A stretch of DNA of 64,000 nt from Methylomonas rapida (GTDB taxonomy: Bacteria; Pseudomonadota; Gammaproteobacteria; Methylococcales; Methylomonadaceae): NCBI RefSeq assembly GCF_024360925.2, contig NZ_CP113517.1, forward strand, positions 3,038,001 to 3,102,000. The letters are read 5' to 3'. Within the stretch, counting starts at the first letter, position 1. Each line of letters opens with the position of its first letter. Shown piece after piece: positions 46,275 to 54,865 of the stretch. The translations under genes were made by a program, and so were the position numbers. Below the pieces are notes generated by a model. The model ran no database searches, was not told where the DNA came from, and saw only the letters and a list, made by a program, of their open reading frames with translations.

Positions 46275-47327
46275 AACCCAAACAACCGTAATACCTTACC
46301 CAAAACCCGCGACCTGCCGATGCCGGTAGCCGCGCAACAAAGCTATGGACTGTCGGAGCAGTCCTGGAAAGTGCTGACCGAAGTCACCTTTCCCACGGCG
46401 AAAACCCCGGAAGCCATCCTGATGGCGCTGGATTACTGCAAAGCCCGCAAGCTCGACATCTTCAAAAAGCCGGTACATATCGTGCCGATGTGGAGCGCGG
46501 GGTTGGGCCGCAATATCGAAACCGTCTGGCCGTCCATCATGGAAATCCAGACCACTGCGTCGCGGACCGGTGTTTGGGCCGGCATGGATAGGCCCGCCTG
46601 GGGTCCGGATGTCACCAAAACCTTTACCGGTCGCTACAAGGACGATAACGAGCAATGGCAGGAATCCAGTATCACCGTGACCTTTCCCGAATGGGTGGCG
46701 GTTACTGTGTACCGGATCGTCGGCGGCAAACGTTGCGCCTTTACCGAGGAAGTCTACTGGCTGGAGGCTTATAGCACCGCCGGCGGTAAAAACTCGCAAG
46801 TCCCAACCGCCATGTGGATCAAACGCCCCAAAGGGCAGTTGGCCAAATGCGGTAAAGCAGCGTCGCTCAGGGCCGCCTTTCCGGAGGAATGCGGTTATGC
46901 CGCCGAGGAAATGGATGGCAAAACCCTTGACGATATTGCCGACGGTAGCGTGATCGATGGCAGTGCCACGGTTGTCAATGCAACCGAAGCTGACAATGAA
47001 GATCGCGTTTGGGCGGGCGATGCAGGCGTTGATGCAAACCGCGTCATCGATCTGTCGCAAATCCATCCCAAGGTGCAAAAAGCCGTGGCGGAACTGGTAA
47101 GGCGTACAGCAGCGGCCGGCGCCTGGAAAGCCGCCTACGACTATGCCAACCAGAAGTTCAAAGGCATCGACCTGACCTTTGCCTTGGCCGAGTTGGACAA
47201 GGTATCGGAAATTGCCCCCAATGCCACACAAGTCTTGGGCCAAGCCGACAGTACCGCCATGCCACCATTGTCACCCAAAGAGATGGCCATGACTCAGGCG
47301 CGTCAGGCTTTGGGTGCCAACCGGTAG
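46272..47327 (+). CDS. bet: Bet-like single-strand annealing recombinase (RecT family)
   Basis: 351 residues. The Bet core is recognised by AILMALDYCKARKLDIFKKPVHIVPMW, then SIMEIQTTASRTGVWAG and the C-terminal AKCGKAASLRAAFPEE. It anneals exonuclease-processed DNA ends in lambda-Red-type recombination, which in SXT elements creates hybrid ICEs. The C-terminal third is variable. AAGGAGAGCC precedes the ATG and may be sequestered by the leader structure. Confidence 0.93.
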   Translation: MNPNNRNTLPKTRDLPMPVAAQQSYGLSEQSWKVLTEVTFPTAKTPEAILMALDYCKARKLDIFKKPVHIVPMWSAGLGRNIETVWPSIMEIQTTASRTGVWAGMDRPAWGPDVTKTFTGRYKDDNEQWQESSITVTFPEWVAVTVYRIVGGKRCAFTEEVYWLEAYSTAGGKNSQVPTAMWIKRPKGQLAKCGKAASLRAAFPEECGYAAEEMDGKTLDDIADGSVIDGSATVVNATEADNEDRVWAGDAGVDANRVIDLSQIHPKVQKAVAELVRRTAAAGAWKAAYDYANQKFKGIDLTFALAELDKVSEIAPNATQVLGQADSTAMPPLSPKEMAMTQARQALGANR

Positions 47328-47430
47328 TCATATCGCTGGACAGGGCTTTGCCGTTGCTTAATCGGATTACGGGTTAGGCCATTTTCAATCGGGCGTCTGC
47401 TGGCTTTTCAGCATCCGTCACATTCAACTA

Positions 47431-47506
47431 CCACCCCTTCAGGGCGTCATGACTCGCCCGTGGGGGATTCATGATGCTCTGAATTTCTTCATAAGGAGAG
47501 ATCATG
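47431..47506 (+). promoter_or_regulatory. Pseudoknot/RBS-switch leader, copy 2
   Basis: Helix 1: CCCC (47434-47437) with GGGG (47462-47465). Helix 2: AGGGC-g-TCATGA (47441-47452) with TCATGA-t-GCTCT (47469-47480), 11 pairs. Alternative: CATGAT and CTCT (47470-47480) pair with AGAG and ATCATG (47497-47506), which contain the Shine-Dalgarno and the start codon. The two states exclude each other. Confidence 0.7.
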
Positions 47507-47839
47507 AATGCTATCGATCAATCATTGAACCGCGTGCCCTGTCATACCGACTGGCAACGTTACGATTCACCCACGGTATTACGCCGTCACGGCCGGGGGT
47601 TTCTGGAACGCCTATGGCGACCCCAGCACTGCGAGCGCAATCCGCAGCCCTTGAGCCGACCAGAACTAACGACACTGGCCGAGAGTTTTGGCGGAGTCTG
47701 TCTGCCGGCGCAAGACGAACTGCTGTTGCTGTTCGGTGATGGCCATTGGGCCCGGCGCTGCCAGACCCAGTTGCACAAGCTCGGCATCGAGACCGTGCGC
47801 TTCGGTTGCCAGGTACAGTTGACCGGATTTTCGCGATGA
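47504..47839 (+). CDS. Unknown protein between bet and exonuclease
   Basis: 111 residues, no recognised domain. Arg- and Leu-rich, with RRHGRGFLERLWRP at 27-40. Overlaps the YqaJ exonuclease start by four bases (ATGA at 47836), so the two are co-translated. SXT-type elements also carry a small unknown gene near bet and exo. Confidence 0.65.
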   Translation: MNAIDQSLNRVPCHTDWQRYDSPTVLRRHGRGFLERLWRPQHCERNPQPLSRPELTTLAESFGGVCLPAQDELLLLFGDGHWARRCQTQLHKLGIETVRFGCQVQLTGFSR

Positions 47840-48837
47840 AGGTCGTCGACGTATCGCAACGTTCCGATGCCTGGCGGCAATGGCGTTCACAAGGCGTCAG
47901 TGCCAGTGAAGCGGCCATCGTCATGAACCGCTCACCGTATAAAAGCTATTGGCGACTCTGGGCAGAAAAGATTGGTCTGGTGTTGGAAGCCAGTTTGGAC
48001 AACAACCCGTTGATCCGCGCCGGCATCCAGCAAGAGCCCGAGGCCCTGCAACGCTTCGAGGATAAACACGAGCTGATGCTATTGCCACTGTGCGGCGAGT
48101 CGGAGCAGTTTCCTTTGATACGGGCTTCGTTCGACGGCTTGTCCGAACACCAAGAACCCGTCGAAATCAAATGTCCGCACGAGACCACGTTTCTGGATGT
48201 GGTGTTGAACCGGGAAGCCTCGGCTGCCTATCAATTGTATTGGTGCCAAGTGCAACAGCAACTCTTGGTCGCCGAAGCACAACGCGGTTTTTTGTTTTTC
48301 TATCACCAAGGCCAGGATGTGGAATTTGAGATTCAGCGCGATGAGACCTTTCTCACCGCCCTGGTCGAGTCCGCGATGGACTTCTGGTCGGCGGTGAAAT
48401 CGAAAAAGGAACCACATAAGGATCCCGAACGCGATTTGTATTTGCCGCAAGGCGATGCAGAACGGCAATGGCAACAACTGGCGGCAACGTATCGACAGCG
48501 GGCGTTGACTATCCAAGATCTCAAAAGCCATCTCAACCAGTTGGAGGACGAGCAGTCGCGCATTGAAGACACCTTGGTGACATTGATGGGCGATTACGTG
48601 GCCGCAGAGCATTCCGGGTTGCGTATCAGCCGGTTTCAAAGCCAGGGTGCCATCGATTACAAGGCGGCACTGCAAGCCTTGCAACCGGATGTTCAGGCTG
48701 AGGCGCTGGAAGTCTATCGAAAACCGTCCACCACACGGGTCCGCGTGACCTGCCGGGACGACGACGGCAAGCATGCCGAAGTGCCGTTTGATGCTCAAGC
48801 CTTGAAAGACCTGGTGGGCGTGGACTTTTGGTTTTGA
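47836..48837 (+). CDS. exo: YqaJ/lambda-exonuclease-type recombination nuclease
   Basis: 333 residues from ATG 47836. YqaJ fold: SDAWRQWRSQGVSASEAAIVMNRSPY, GIQQEPEALQRFE, the catalytic Asp in IRASFDGL, Glu-x-Lys in PVEIKCPHE, and QLYWCQVQQQLLV. A C-terminal coiled-coil extension (about 230-290) follows. Acts with the Bet-like annealing protein to resect double-strand ends. Confidence 0.9.
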   Translation: MKVVDVSQRSDAWRQWRSQGVSASEAAIVMNRSPYKSYWRLWAEKIGLVLEASLDNNPLIRAGIQQEPEALQRFEDKHELMLLPLCGESEQFPLIRASFDGLSEHQEPVEIKCPHETTFLDVVLNREASAAYQLYWCQVQQQLLVAEAQRGFLFFYHQGQDVEFEIQRDETFLTALVESAMDFWSAVKSKKEPHKDPERDLYLPQGDAERQWQQLAATYRQRALTIQDLKSHLNQLEDEQSRIEDTLVTLMGDYVAAEHSGLRISRFQSQGAIDYKAALQALQPDVQAEALEVYRKPSTTRVRVTCRDDDGKHAEVPFDAQALKDLVGVDFWF

Positions 48838-48858
48838 GTCTTGATGGTTCGTTTAACG

Positions 48859-48889
48859 ACATCCTGTAACCCTGGTGGTTACGGGATGT
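48859..48889 (+). terminator. 13-bp hairpin after the exonuclease gene
   Basis: ACATCCTGTAACC, loop CTGGT, GGTTACGGGATGT: 13 pairs with one G-T. It starts 22 bases after the exonuclease stop. No long T-run follows, so it may end transcription weakly or protect the 3' end of the bet-exo message. Confidence 0.6.
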
Positions 48890-49007
48890 TCATTCATTGA
48901 CGTCATGATTGATTCGGTTCGGGCATGTCGGTTTTAGGCTGGGCTTTTAAAAAAAGTCCAACCCAAAACCCGCATCGTTCAGGCATTCCCTTCGTGGAAT
49001 CCCGAAT

Positions 49008-49082
49008 CCGGTTTCGACCGGCGTTCCGTTGTTAAGCGGCATGAGCGTTTGCCTCGTGTGCCAGGTGCGTCAAGCCTGGTGT
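49008..49082 (+). other. Structured leader element, copy 2
   Basis: CCGGT-TTCG-ACCGG stem, GGCGTTCCGTT and TTAAGCGGC, CATGAGC/GCCTCGTG hairpin, CCAGG-TGCGTCAAG-CCTGG. Homologous to 45482-45558 with paired stem changes. It occupies the 319-base gap between the exonuclease gene and the small gene at 49157, just before a pseudoknot leader. Confidence 0.6.
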
Positions 49083-49090
49083 TTTTGTTT

Positions 49091-49159
49091 GTCCCGTTGG
49101 GGTTCATCACCTTTGCGGGACTTGGTGACCCCTTTTATTGATTGAAGGAGGTCATTATG
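49091..49159 (+). promoter_or_regulatory. Pseudoknot/RBS-switch leader, copy 3
   Basis: Helix 1: GTCCCG (49091-49096) with CGGGAC (49116-49121). Helix 2: GGGGT, bulge TCAT, CACC (49099-49111) with GGTGACCCC (49124-49132). Alternative: TGACCCCTT (49126-49134) with AAGG and GGTCA (49145-49154), covering the Shine-Dalgarno AAGGAGG. Confidence 0.7.
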
Positions 49160-49369
49160 AATCACGACTTTTGGAAAACTTTTCAATGCTGGTTGAACGT
49201 TGCGCATAACGATGACATCCAGGTCAAAAAGCGGTTGTTGCTGGACATGCACCGTCAACTCTCGGACCCCGGTTTGAGAAGCGACATTCAGCGCATTCTG
49301 CGTTTGATGGATCGGGAGCTATTGGCCCGTGCCGAATGGGCGATGTACTGCGTCATGCAGCTACGTTGA
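49157..49369 (+). CDS. Small unknown protein
   Basis: 70 residues from ATG 49157, preceded by AAGGAGG at the right distance. Helical, charged (KKRLLLDMHRQLSDPG; LMDRELLARAEWAM). No family recognised. It has its own copy of the structured leader, like the other units of this operon, which argues that it is a real gene. Confidence 0.6.
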   Translation: MNHDFWKTFQCWLNVAHNDDIQVKKRLLLDMHRQLSDPGLRSDIQRILRLMDRELLARAEWAMYCVMQLR

Positions 49370-49406
49370 TTTTTTAATCCATCCTGGTTGACCAGGGCTT
49401 TATTCA

Positions 49407-49482
49407 CCCGTTGGGGCTCATCACCCCTCGGGACCGGTGCGCCCCTTGTTATTTGAGGCTAGTCCTCGAGGAGCTCACCATG
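49407..49482 (+). promoter_or_regulatory. Pseudoknot/RBS-switch leader, copy 4 (before MoxR gene)
   Basis: Helix 1: CCCG (49407-49410) with CGGG (49429-49432). Helix 2: GGGGC, bulge TCAT, CACC (49413-49425) with GGTG and GCCCC (49436-49445). Alternative: GGTG with CACC next to the start (49476-49479). A small GAGG/CCTC hairpin also competes for the Shine-Dalgarno GAGGAG. Confidence 0.65.
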
Positions 49483-50418
49483 TATCAATCCTATTCCATT
49501 GCCGACACCTTCGGCATTCAGGCCCCGGCGTCCATGAAAGTGGAAGGCTTTGCCCCGGCCAATAACCCTTATGTGCCGGCTATCAAGCCGTATGTGTTTC
49601 GCAAGGATCACTTGCGGGATGTGTTGGCGTTTTTAGGCGCTCATAATGGCGATGGCTTATACCTGACTGGTCCGACCGGTTCCGGTAAAACCTCGTTATT
49701 GGAGCAAGTCGCGGCACGTCTGCATTGGGGCGTGCATTCGGTCACCGGTCACGGTCGATTGGAACTCAACGACCTGTTGGGTCAGTACATGCTGGTCGAC
49801 GGCGGCGCGATGAAGTGGATCGATGGTCCGTTGACCCTGGCGGTTCGCCTGGGACATGTGTTGTTGATCAACGAAATCGATGCCATCGACCCCGCTGAAC
49901 TGATCGGTTTGAATGAAATCGTCGAAGGGAAACCTCTAACGATTCCGCAGACTGGCGATGTGATTGCACCCCATCCGAAATTCCGTTTAGTGGCCACCGG
50001 TAATAGTGCCGGCAGCGGCGATCAATCGGGTTTGTATCAAGGTGTGTTGCGGCAAAACTTGGCGTTTCTGGATCGGTTTCGATTGATGGAAGTCGGCTAC
50101 CCGGAACCCGAGGATGAAATGAAGCTGTTGGCCGATGTCGTGCCGACCATGCCGGAATCGGTACGGGAAAGCATGATCAAAGTGGCCAACCAGATTCGTA
50201 AAGTCTTTATCGGCGGTGCGGATGGCAGCGGCATGTTGTCGGTGACCTTATCGACACGCGGTTTAGTGCGCTGGGCAACCTTGGTGGCGACCTTCAAAAG
50301 TGCCCCGAATGCCCTCGCCTATTCGCTGGATCGTGCCTTGACCTTCCGTGCCGAACCCGCCAAACGCGAAGCGATTCATCGCATCGCCAAGGATGTGTTC
50401 GGTGACGATTGGGTGTGA
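49480..50418 (+). CDS. MoxR/CobS-like AAA+ ATPase, 3' end interrupted by a group II intron
   Basis: 312 residues from ATG 49480 (GAGGAG upstream). AAA+ core with Walker A GPTGSGKTS at about 64-72, Walker B VLLINEIDAIDP, sensor I LVATGNSAG and a C-terminal lid. Same place as cobS in SXT/R391. The group II intron begins inside the codon after DDW. Unspliced RNA ends DDWV-stop; spliced RNA ends DDWAV-stop. Probably works with the DUF3150 product. Confidence 0.88.
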   Translation: MYQSYSIADTFGIQAPASMKVEGFAPANNPYVPAIKPYVFRKDHLRDVLAFLGAHNGDGLYLTGPTGSGKTSLLEQVAARLHWGVHSVTGHGRLELNDLLGQYMLVDGGAMKWIDGPLTLAVRLGHVLLINEIDAIDPAELIGLNEIVEGKPLTIPQTGDVIAPHPKFRLVATGNSAGSGDQSGLYQGVLRQNLAFLDRFRLMEVGYPEPEDEMKLLADVVPTMPESVRESMIKVANQIRKVFIGGADGSGMLSVTLSTRGLVRWATLVATFKSAPNALAYSLDRALTFRAEPAKREAIHRIAKDVFGDDWV

Positions 50419-52836
50419 CGTGAAGTTATGTAACTAATTGTTTATATTGATATTTGTCATTAATAAACCTGCCGTTCCCTCGGCAGTAGCCTATCGCCAC
50501 ATGCGACCCCGGTAACGGGACGGTATGAAGCTGGCGAGACAATGTACCCCATCCTCTAAAGATGGTAAGTCGAACCCGCGAGGGGAAAACGTATCTGCGA
50601 GCGCTACGCAGAAGGGGGCTAGGCTGAGTGGTATGGTCAACGAAAGTGAACTGTTGGAAACTCCGTAACGCCGACTGAGCCAAAAGCGATGACAGGCTCA
50701 AACCAAAATGGTACGTAGCAGGTTAATCCATTCCAGTCTTGGATTACAGGGACAAACAGCTACCGGAGCAGAGACAGAACCTAACCCACTCTTGTTAGTT
50801 ACATAGAACACGGAAAACCCGACCCTTCGCCAGCGATGGCAAGCTAACCGTAAGGAAGGCCGATGGAGGGCGGGCATGGGAAAGCGGAAAAAGCGAATGT
50901 CGCTCGGTAATAGAGCGAATAGGGATTGAGCTAATGTCGGCGACATTATCCCAACTGGCAACGGTGCAGACTTCCGCTAGGTCTCTCGTCACGAGAGAGC
51001 ATGAAGAACCTTTATTAGGAGGAAAAGCAAATGAACTTGATTGATAACACAATCATGTGTGCATCCTCCGGCATGGAGACAAATTGGCACAGCATCAACT
51101 GGAGCAAATTTTATCAAAATGTCAGGAGGCTACAAGCGCGTATCGTGAAGGCAAATCAGGAAGGCCGCTGGGGTAAGGTGAAAGCCTTGCAATGGTTGCT
51201 GACCCACTCGTACAGCGGCAAAGCAATTGCCGTCAGACGGGTGACAGAAAATCAAGGTAAGAATACTCCCGGCGTGGATGGAAAAACTTGGTCAACGCCG
51301 GAGGCCAAATCAGAAGCAATACTTTCGCTTAAAAGACATGGTTACCAGCCATTCCCTTTGAAGCGGGTTTATATCCCAAAGAGTAACGGTAAGAAACGGC
51401 CGCTAGGCATTCCGACAATGAAAGACCGGGCTATGCAGGCATTACACTTGTTGGCCCTGGAACCCGTTGCGGAAACGACTGCGGATCGAAACTCTTACGG
51501 ATTCAGACCGGAAAGATCTACGGCGGACGCACATGTCCAATGCTACATAGTGTTGGCTAAAAAAGCGTCACCCGCATGGATTCTTGAAGGTGACATCACA
51601 GGGTGCTTCGACAACATCAGCCATGCATGGATGCTCAACAATATTCCAACAGACAGGATGGTTCTTCGGAAATGGCTGAAAAGTGGCTATCTCTACCAAA
51701 ATCAACTCTTCCCAACGGAAGCGGGTACGCCGCAAGGCGGTATTATCTCGCCGACGCTGGCCAATATGGTGCTAGATGGTTTGGAACGGGAACTTCAACG
51801 CAAGTTCTCAAGTTCTGAATCCGGGCGGTTTAATCGAAATAAAGCTGCCTTAAACCAGGTCAATTTTGTGCGATATGCGGATGACTTCATTATTACTGGA
51901 AAATCAAAAGAAATTCTGGTGAACGAAGTCAAACCACTGGTTGAAGATTTTCTAGCGGAAAGGGGATTATCCCTATCGCCGGAAAAAACCAAGATTACCT
52001 CAATCGCAGAGGGTGTTGATTTTCTCGGATGGAACATACGAAAGTATGACGGAAAATTTTTGATAAAACCGTCCAAAAAGAACATTCAAACGTTCCTGGA
52101 TAACATCCGTGAAACAGTAAAGGCGAATAAACAGGCAAAACAGGAAAACTTGATTCGTTTGCTCAATCCAAAAATTAGGGGTTGGACAAACTATCATAAA
52201 TGTTCTGTTGCGTCGGAAGCCTTTTCCAAGGTAGACAAAGAGATTTGGCAATTATTGTGGCAGTGGGCAAAACGCAGACACTCCAAGAAAAGTAAAACTT
52301 GGATTAAGAGGAGATACTTTCACTCCAATGGAAATCGGAACTGGGTATTTTCTACTAAGGTTGTCTCCCCAGATGGTAAATCGAAACATGCGACGCTAAT
52401 TAAAGCGTGCGATACCAAAATTCGACGACACCATAAAATCAAAGGTGAAGCTAATCCATTTGATCCAAAATGGGAAACCTATTTTGAAGATCGGCTTGGT
52501 CGGAAAATGCTGGCAAACCACAAGGAGCGAAAAAGATTGATACATCTTTGGTTGGATCAAGATGGAGTATGTCCTGCATGCCGCCAAAAGATTACGGAAG
52601 AAACGGGATGGCATATTCATCACATCCTGCCGAAGTCTGAAGGCGGCAAAGATGTAACATCAAACTTGGTGTTGTTGCATCCAACCTGTCACATGCAAGT
52701 CCACAACCTGAAGTTGAAAGTTGATAAACCGGCTTCCGTAAGGGGGCTTAGATGAGGCTTGAGCCGTGTGAAGGGAAACTTTCATGCACGGTTCTTAGGG
52801 GGCGGGGTTGCAGTAATGCAAGCCTTGCTACCCGAC
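50413..52836 (+). mobile_element. Group II intron
   Basis: 5' end GTGTGACGTGAAGTT at 50413 fits the GUGYG consensus. Domain V is the 34-nt hairpin at 52761-52794 (GAGCCGTGTGAAGGGAAAC onward). A domain VI hairpin follows and the intron ends CCCGAC at 52836. Its reverse transcriptase gene is intact. CCAGTC at 50733-50738 could pair with the exon bases GATTGG just before 50413 and is a candidate EBS1. Exons joined would read GATTGG-GCGGTGTAG. Confidence 0.85.
51031..52755 (+). CDS. ltrA: Group II intron reverse transcriptase/maturase (LtrA-like)
   Basis: 574 residues, full length, RBS AGGAGG at 51017. RT domain with VYIPKSNGKKRPLGIPTM, LEGDITGCFDNI, GTPQGGIISP and catalytic YADD near 281. Maturase domain X around 350-460. 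C-terminal HNH endonuclease (CPACRQKI, HIHHILPKSEGG, LLHPTCHMQVH). No frameshift, so splicing and mobility are probably intact. Confidence 0.95.
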   Translation: MNLIDNTIMCASSGMETNWHSINWSKFYQNVRRLQARIVKANQEGRWGKVKALQWLLTHSYSGKAIAVRRVTENQGKNTPGVDGKTWSTPEAKSEAILSLKRHGYQPFPLKRVYIPKSNGKKRPLGIPTMKDRAMQALHLLALEPVAETTADRNSYGFRPERSTADAHVQCYIVLAKKASPAWILEGDITGCFDNISHAWMLNNIPTDRMVLRKWLKSGYLYQNQLFPTEAGTPQGGIISPTLANMVLDGLERELQRKFSSSESGRFNRNKAALNQVNFVRYADDFIITGKSKEILVNEVKPLVEDFLAERGLSLSPEKTKITSIAEGVDFLGWNIRKYDGKFLIKPSKKNIQTFLDNIRETVKANKQAKQENLIRLLNPKIRGWTNYHKCSVASEAFSKVDKEIWQLLWQWAKRRHSKKSKTWIKRRYFHSNGNRNWVFSTKVVSPDGKSKHATLIKACDTKIRRHHKIKGEANPFDPKWETYFEDRLGRKMLANHKERKRLIHLWLDQDGVCPACRQKITEETGWHIHHILPKSEGGKDVTSNLVLLHPTCHMQVHNLKLKVDKPASVRGLR

Positions 52837-52847
52837 GCGGTGTAGCC

Positions 52848-53600
52848 ATGGCCGTGTGGAGTTTATTTCGTTATCGTCACCGCGATGGTAGCTCCAAAGA
52901 CTGGGCGGTCACCACGAATGCCGACGGTTCGATTTCGACCCGTTGGGGAAAGACGGCTTTACGTTTGCCGAGCATTAACACGCGAACGGAGATACGCCAG
53001 CACGATATCGAACGGCAAAAACAGGCCAAGGGCTATGTGTTTGTCGGCGAAGTCGAAATCGATACTGATGGCAATATCAGTTTGCCCCAGTCCGCGCCGA
53101 TAGCCGATCCTGCGTCCGTGCATTCCCAGACTCCATCGGTCACTGTCGACAAGTTGTATTGGCATGTCGATTGTCGCGCCGGGCCCAATACCCTGCTCGA
53201 TATGGGTTTCGCGCTGCGGCGTTGGTTGGGCGATCTGGAAGCCTGGTCTCAGGCCCAAGGTTGTGCCGCGAGTGACTGGCCCGGTTGGCAACGGCTTGTC
53301 GATGTCAGCCTGGGCGATGAAACCTTCGATCTCAGCGGGCAAATCGACCTTGAACACGGGTTACTGCCTTGGCTGTGGTTGATGGCATTGAAGCATGCAG
53401 CATTTCCCGGCGTCTTGGTCGGCATTGCCACCGAAAACGGTCGCGACGTGTCGGCGGACCTGAAAGCCGAAACCGAGGTATTGGCGTTATTCGATACCGA
53501 CGTCGAGGCCATACGACCCTTGGCGGAAAGCTTGGGGCTTTTGAAACCCCGGCTTGATCTGGCATTGGCCATGGCCGATCAAACCGATCACTGGTTTTGA
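52848..53600 (+). CDS. WGR-like domain protein
   Basis: 250 residues from ATG 52848. The N-terminal ~70 residues resemble a WGR-type module (SKDWAVTTNADGSISTRWGK, QKQAKGYVFVGE). The remainder, rich in Trp and acidic residues, is unfamiliar. It starts two bases after the spliced end of the MoxR gene and has no Shine-Dalgarno, so translation probably depends on coupling after intron splicing. Confidence 0.65.
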   Translation: MAVWSLFRYRHRDGSSKDWAVTTNADGSISTRWGKTALRLPSINTRTEIRQHDIERQKQAKGYVFVGEVEIDTDGNISLPQSAPIADPASVHSQTPSVTVDKLYWHVDCRAGPNTLLDMGFALRRWLGDLEAWSQAQGCAASDWPGWQRLVDVSLGDETFDLSGQIDLEHGLLPWLWLMALKHAAFPGVLVGIATENGRDVSADLKAETEVLALFDTDVEAIRPLAESLGLLKPRLDLALAMADQTDHWF

Positions 53601-53664
53601 TTCGCCGAGGTTTTAGCCGATGACGCCTGTATCGAAGAGTTCGATGTAGGTATTTTTTAACATT

Positions 53665-53727
53665 CACCCGGAAGGGGCCATTCGCCCCGTGGGGTCGGTG
53701 TGCCTTCTTCCAAAGGAGGTACACATG
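53665..53727 (+). promoter_or_regulatory. Pseudoknot/RBS-switch leader, copy 5 (before DUF3150 gene)
   Basis: Helix 1: ACCC (53666-53669) with GGGT (53692-53695). Helix 2: GGGGC, bulge CATT, CGCC (53674-53686) with GGTG-t-GCCTT (53697-53706). Alternative: GTGTGCCTTC (53698-53707) with GGAGGTACAC (53715-53724), 10 pairs with two G-T, hiding the Shine-Dalgarno right up to the ATG. Confidence 0.7.
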
Positions 53728-54735
53728 ACACACACCCAACTCATTCTGGACCAAGTGGTCTTGGTCAAAGTCGACGCCACGATTTACGGCGCGCGCAAAA
53801 AGCTCAACAAGGAGGATCTGGTACTGGCCGACGGTAGCAAGTTGCCACCGGAGGATTTGGCCAGTTTGGGCTCGAAGCGCTTGCTTGATCCGGATCGTCT
53901 ATCGGTGTTCAACCGCCTGAAGAAGGAGGCCGAACGCATTTGTTTACGCGTCGGCACCCGATTTCTGGGCGGATTCATCGTACCGGTCGCGGCAGCGGCA
54001 CAGGTCACGGCGGAACTGGATCGTATCGCCGGGGACTTTGCCCTGGCACGGGCCGAGTTTCTGGCAGGCTACGATGCTGCGGTACAAGACTGGATGGTCA
54101 AACATCCGGAATTTGCCGGCATCATCGAAAAAGCCATCGACTCGGTGGCTTTGGTCGCAACCCGCTTGGCGTTCGATTATCTTGTGGTGTCGGTCGCCCT
54201 ACCCGACCAGTTACCGGATAAGGATACCGAACGCCTGGACAGCAAAATCGGTTCGTTAAGCGAGCAGATGTTCCATGAAATTGCGGTGGACGCCAACCTG
54301 CTGGTCGAGCAATCGTTACTCGGTAAGGAACAAGTCACCCGCAACCCTCTCAGGCCGATCAAACGCATCCGCGACAAGCTCGATGGTTTGTGTTTTCTGG
54401 ACCATCGCGTGGCGCCGGTGGTGGCGACCATTGACGATTTGCTCGGCAAGATCCCGAGTCGGGGATCGATCGAAGGTAGTCTGCTGCAGGAAATTCTTGC
54501 CACGGCGATGTTGCTGGCCGATCCGGATAAAACCCGGCGGCATGGTGAAGGATTGTTGGCGGCGCAAGCGCCTGCACCGGAGCTAGCGACCGATACTGAC
54601 GTTGATGTCGAAGAAACCGTCGATCCAACGGAACCCGAGTCATCCGAATTGCCAGAATCACCAACACCCGTCATCCCTGTCATTGCAGAGACCATTTCGA
54701 GCGATCCGGATTTTACCGTGTTGACACCGGTATAA
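53725..54735 (+). CDS. DUF3150 domain protein
   Basis: 336 residues from ATG 53725 (AAGGAGG upstream). Matches the DUF3150 pattern: LVKVDATIYGARKKL, then PPEDLASLGSKRLLDPDRLSVFNRLKKEAERICLRVGTRFLGGF and helical segments. The acidic C-terminus (DVDVEETVDPTEPESSELPE) is disordered. Family members neighbour CobS/MoxR ATPases and VWA proteins on conjugative elements. The next ICE gene is displaced by the IS21 insertion. Confidence 0.82.
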   Translation: MTHTQLILDQVVLVKVDATIYGARKKLNKEDLVLADGSKLPPEDLASLGSKRLLDPDRLSVFNRLKKEAERICLRVGTRFLGGFIVPVAAAAQVTAELDRIAGDFALARAEFLAGYDAAVQDWMVKHPEFAGIIEKAIDSVALVATRLAFDYLVVSVALPDQLPDKDTERLDSKIGSLSEQMFHEIAVDANLLVEQSLLGKEQVTRNPLRPIKRIRDKLDGLCFLDHRVAPVVATIDDLLGKIPSRGSIEGSLLQEILATAMLLADPDKTRRHGEGLLAAQAPAPELATDTDVDVEETVDPTEPESSELPESPTPVIPVIAETISSDPDFTVLTPV

Positions 54736-54865
54736 AATTGACCAACCGTACCGGTTGAAATTTGACCAGGGGGCGGAGCCGGTTTTTGAAGTCACCGGCT
54801 GTGGATAAGTGTAAAGGAAACGGATAACAATCGGTAGTCTTGCTACCCGTTTCCAAGCTGGATTT

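Noticed and set aside
46296..47243. A 315-residue minus-strand frame opposite bet
   Set aside because: Antisense to a well-conserved Bet protein and composed of mirror-codon residues (Gly, His and Phe rich).
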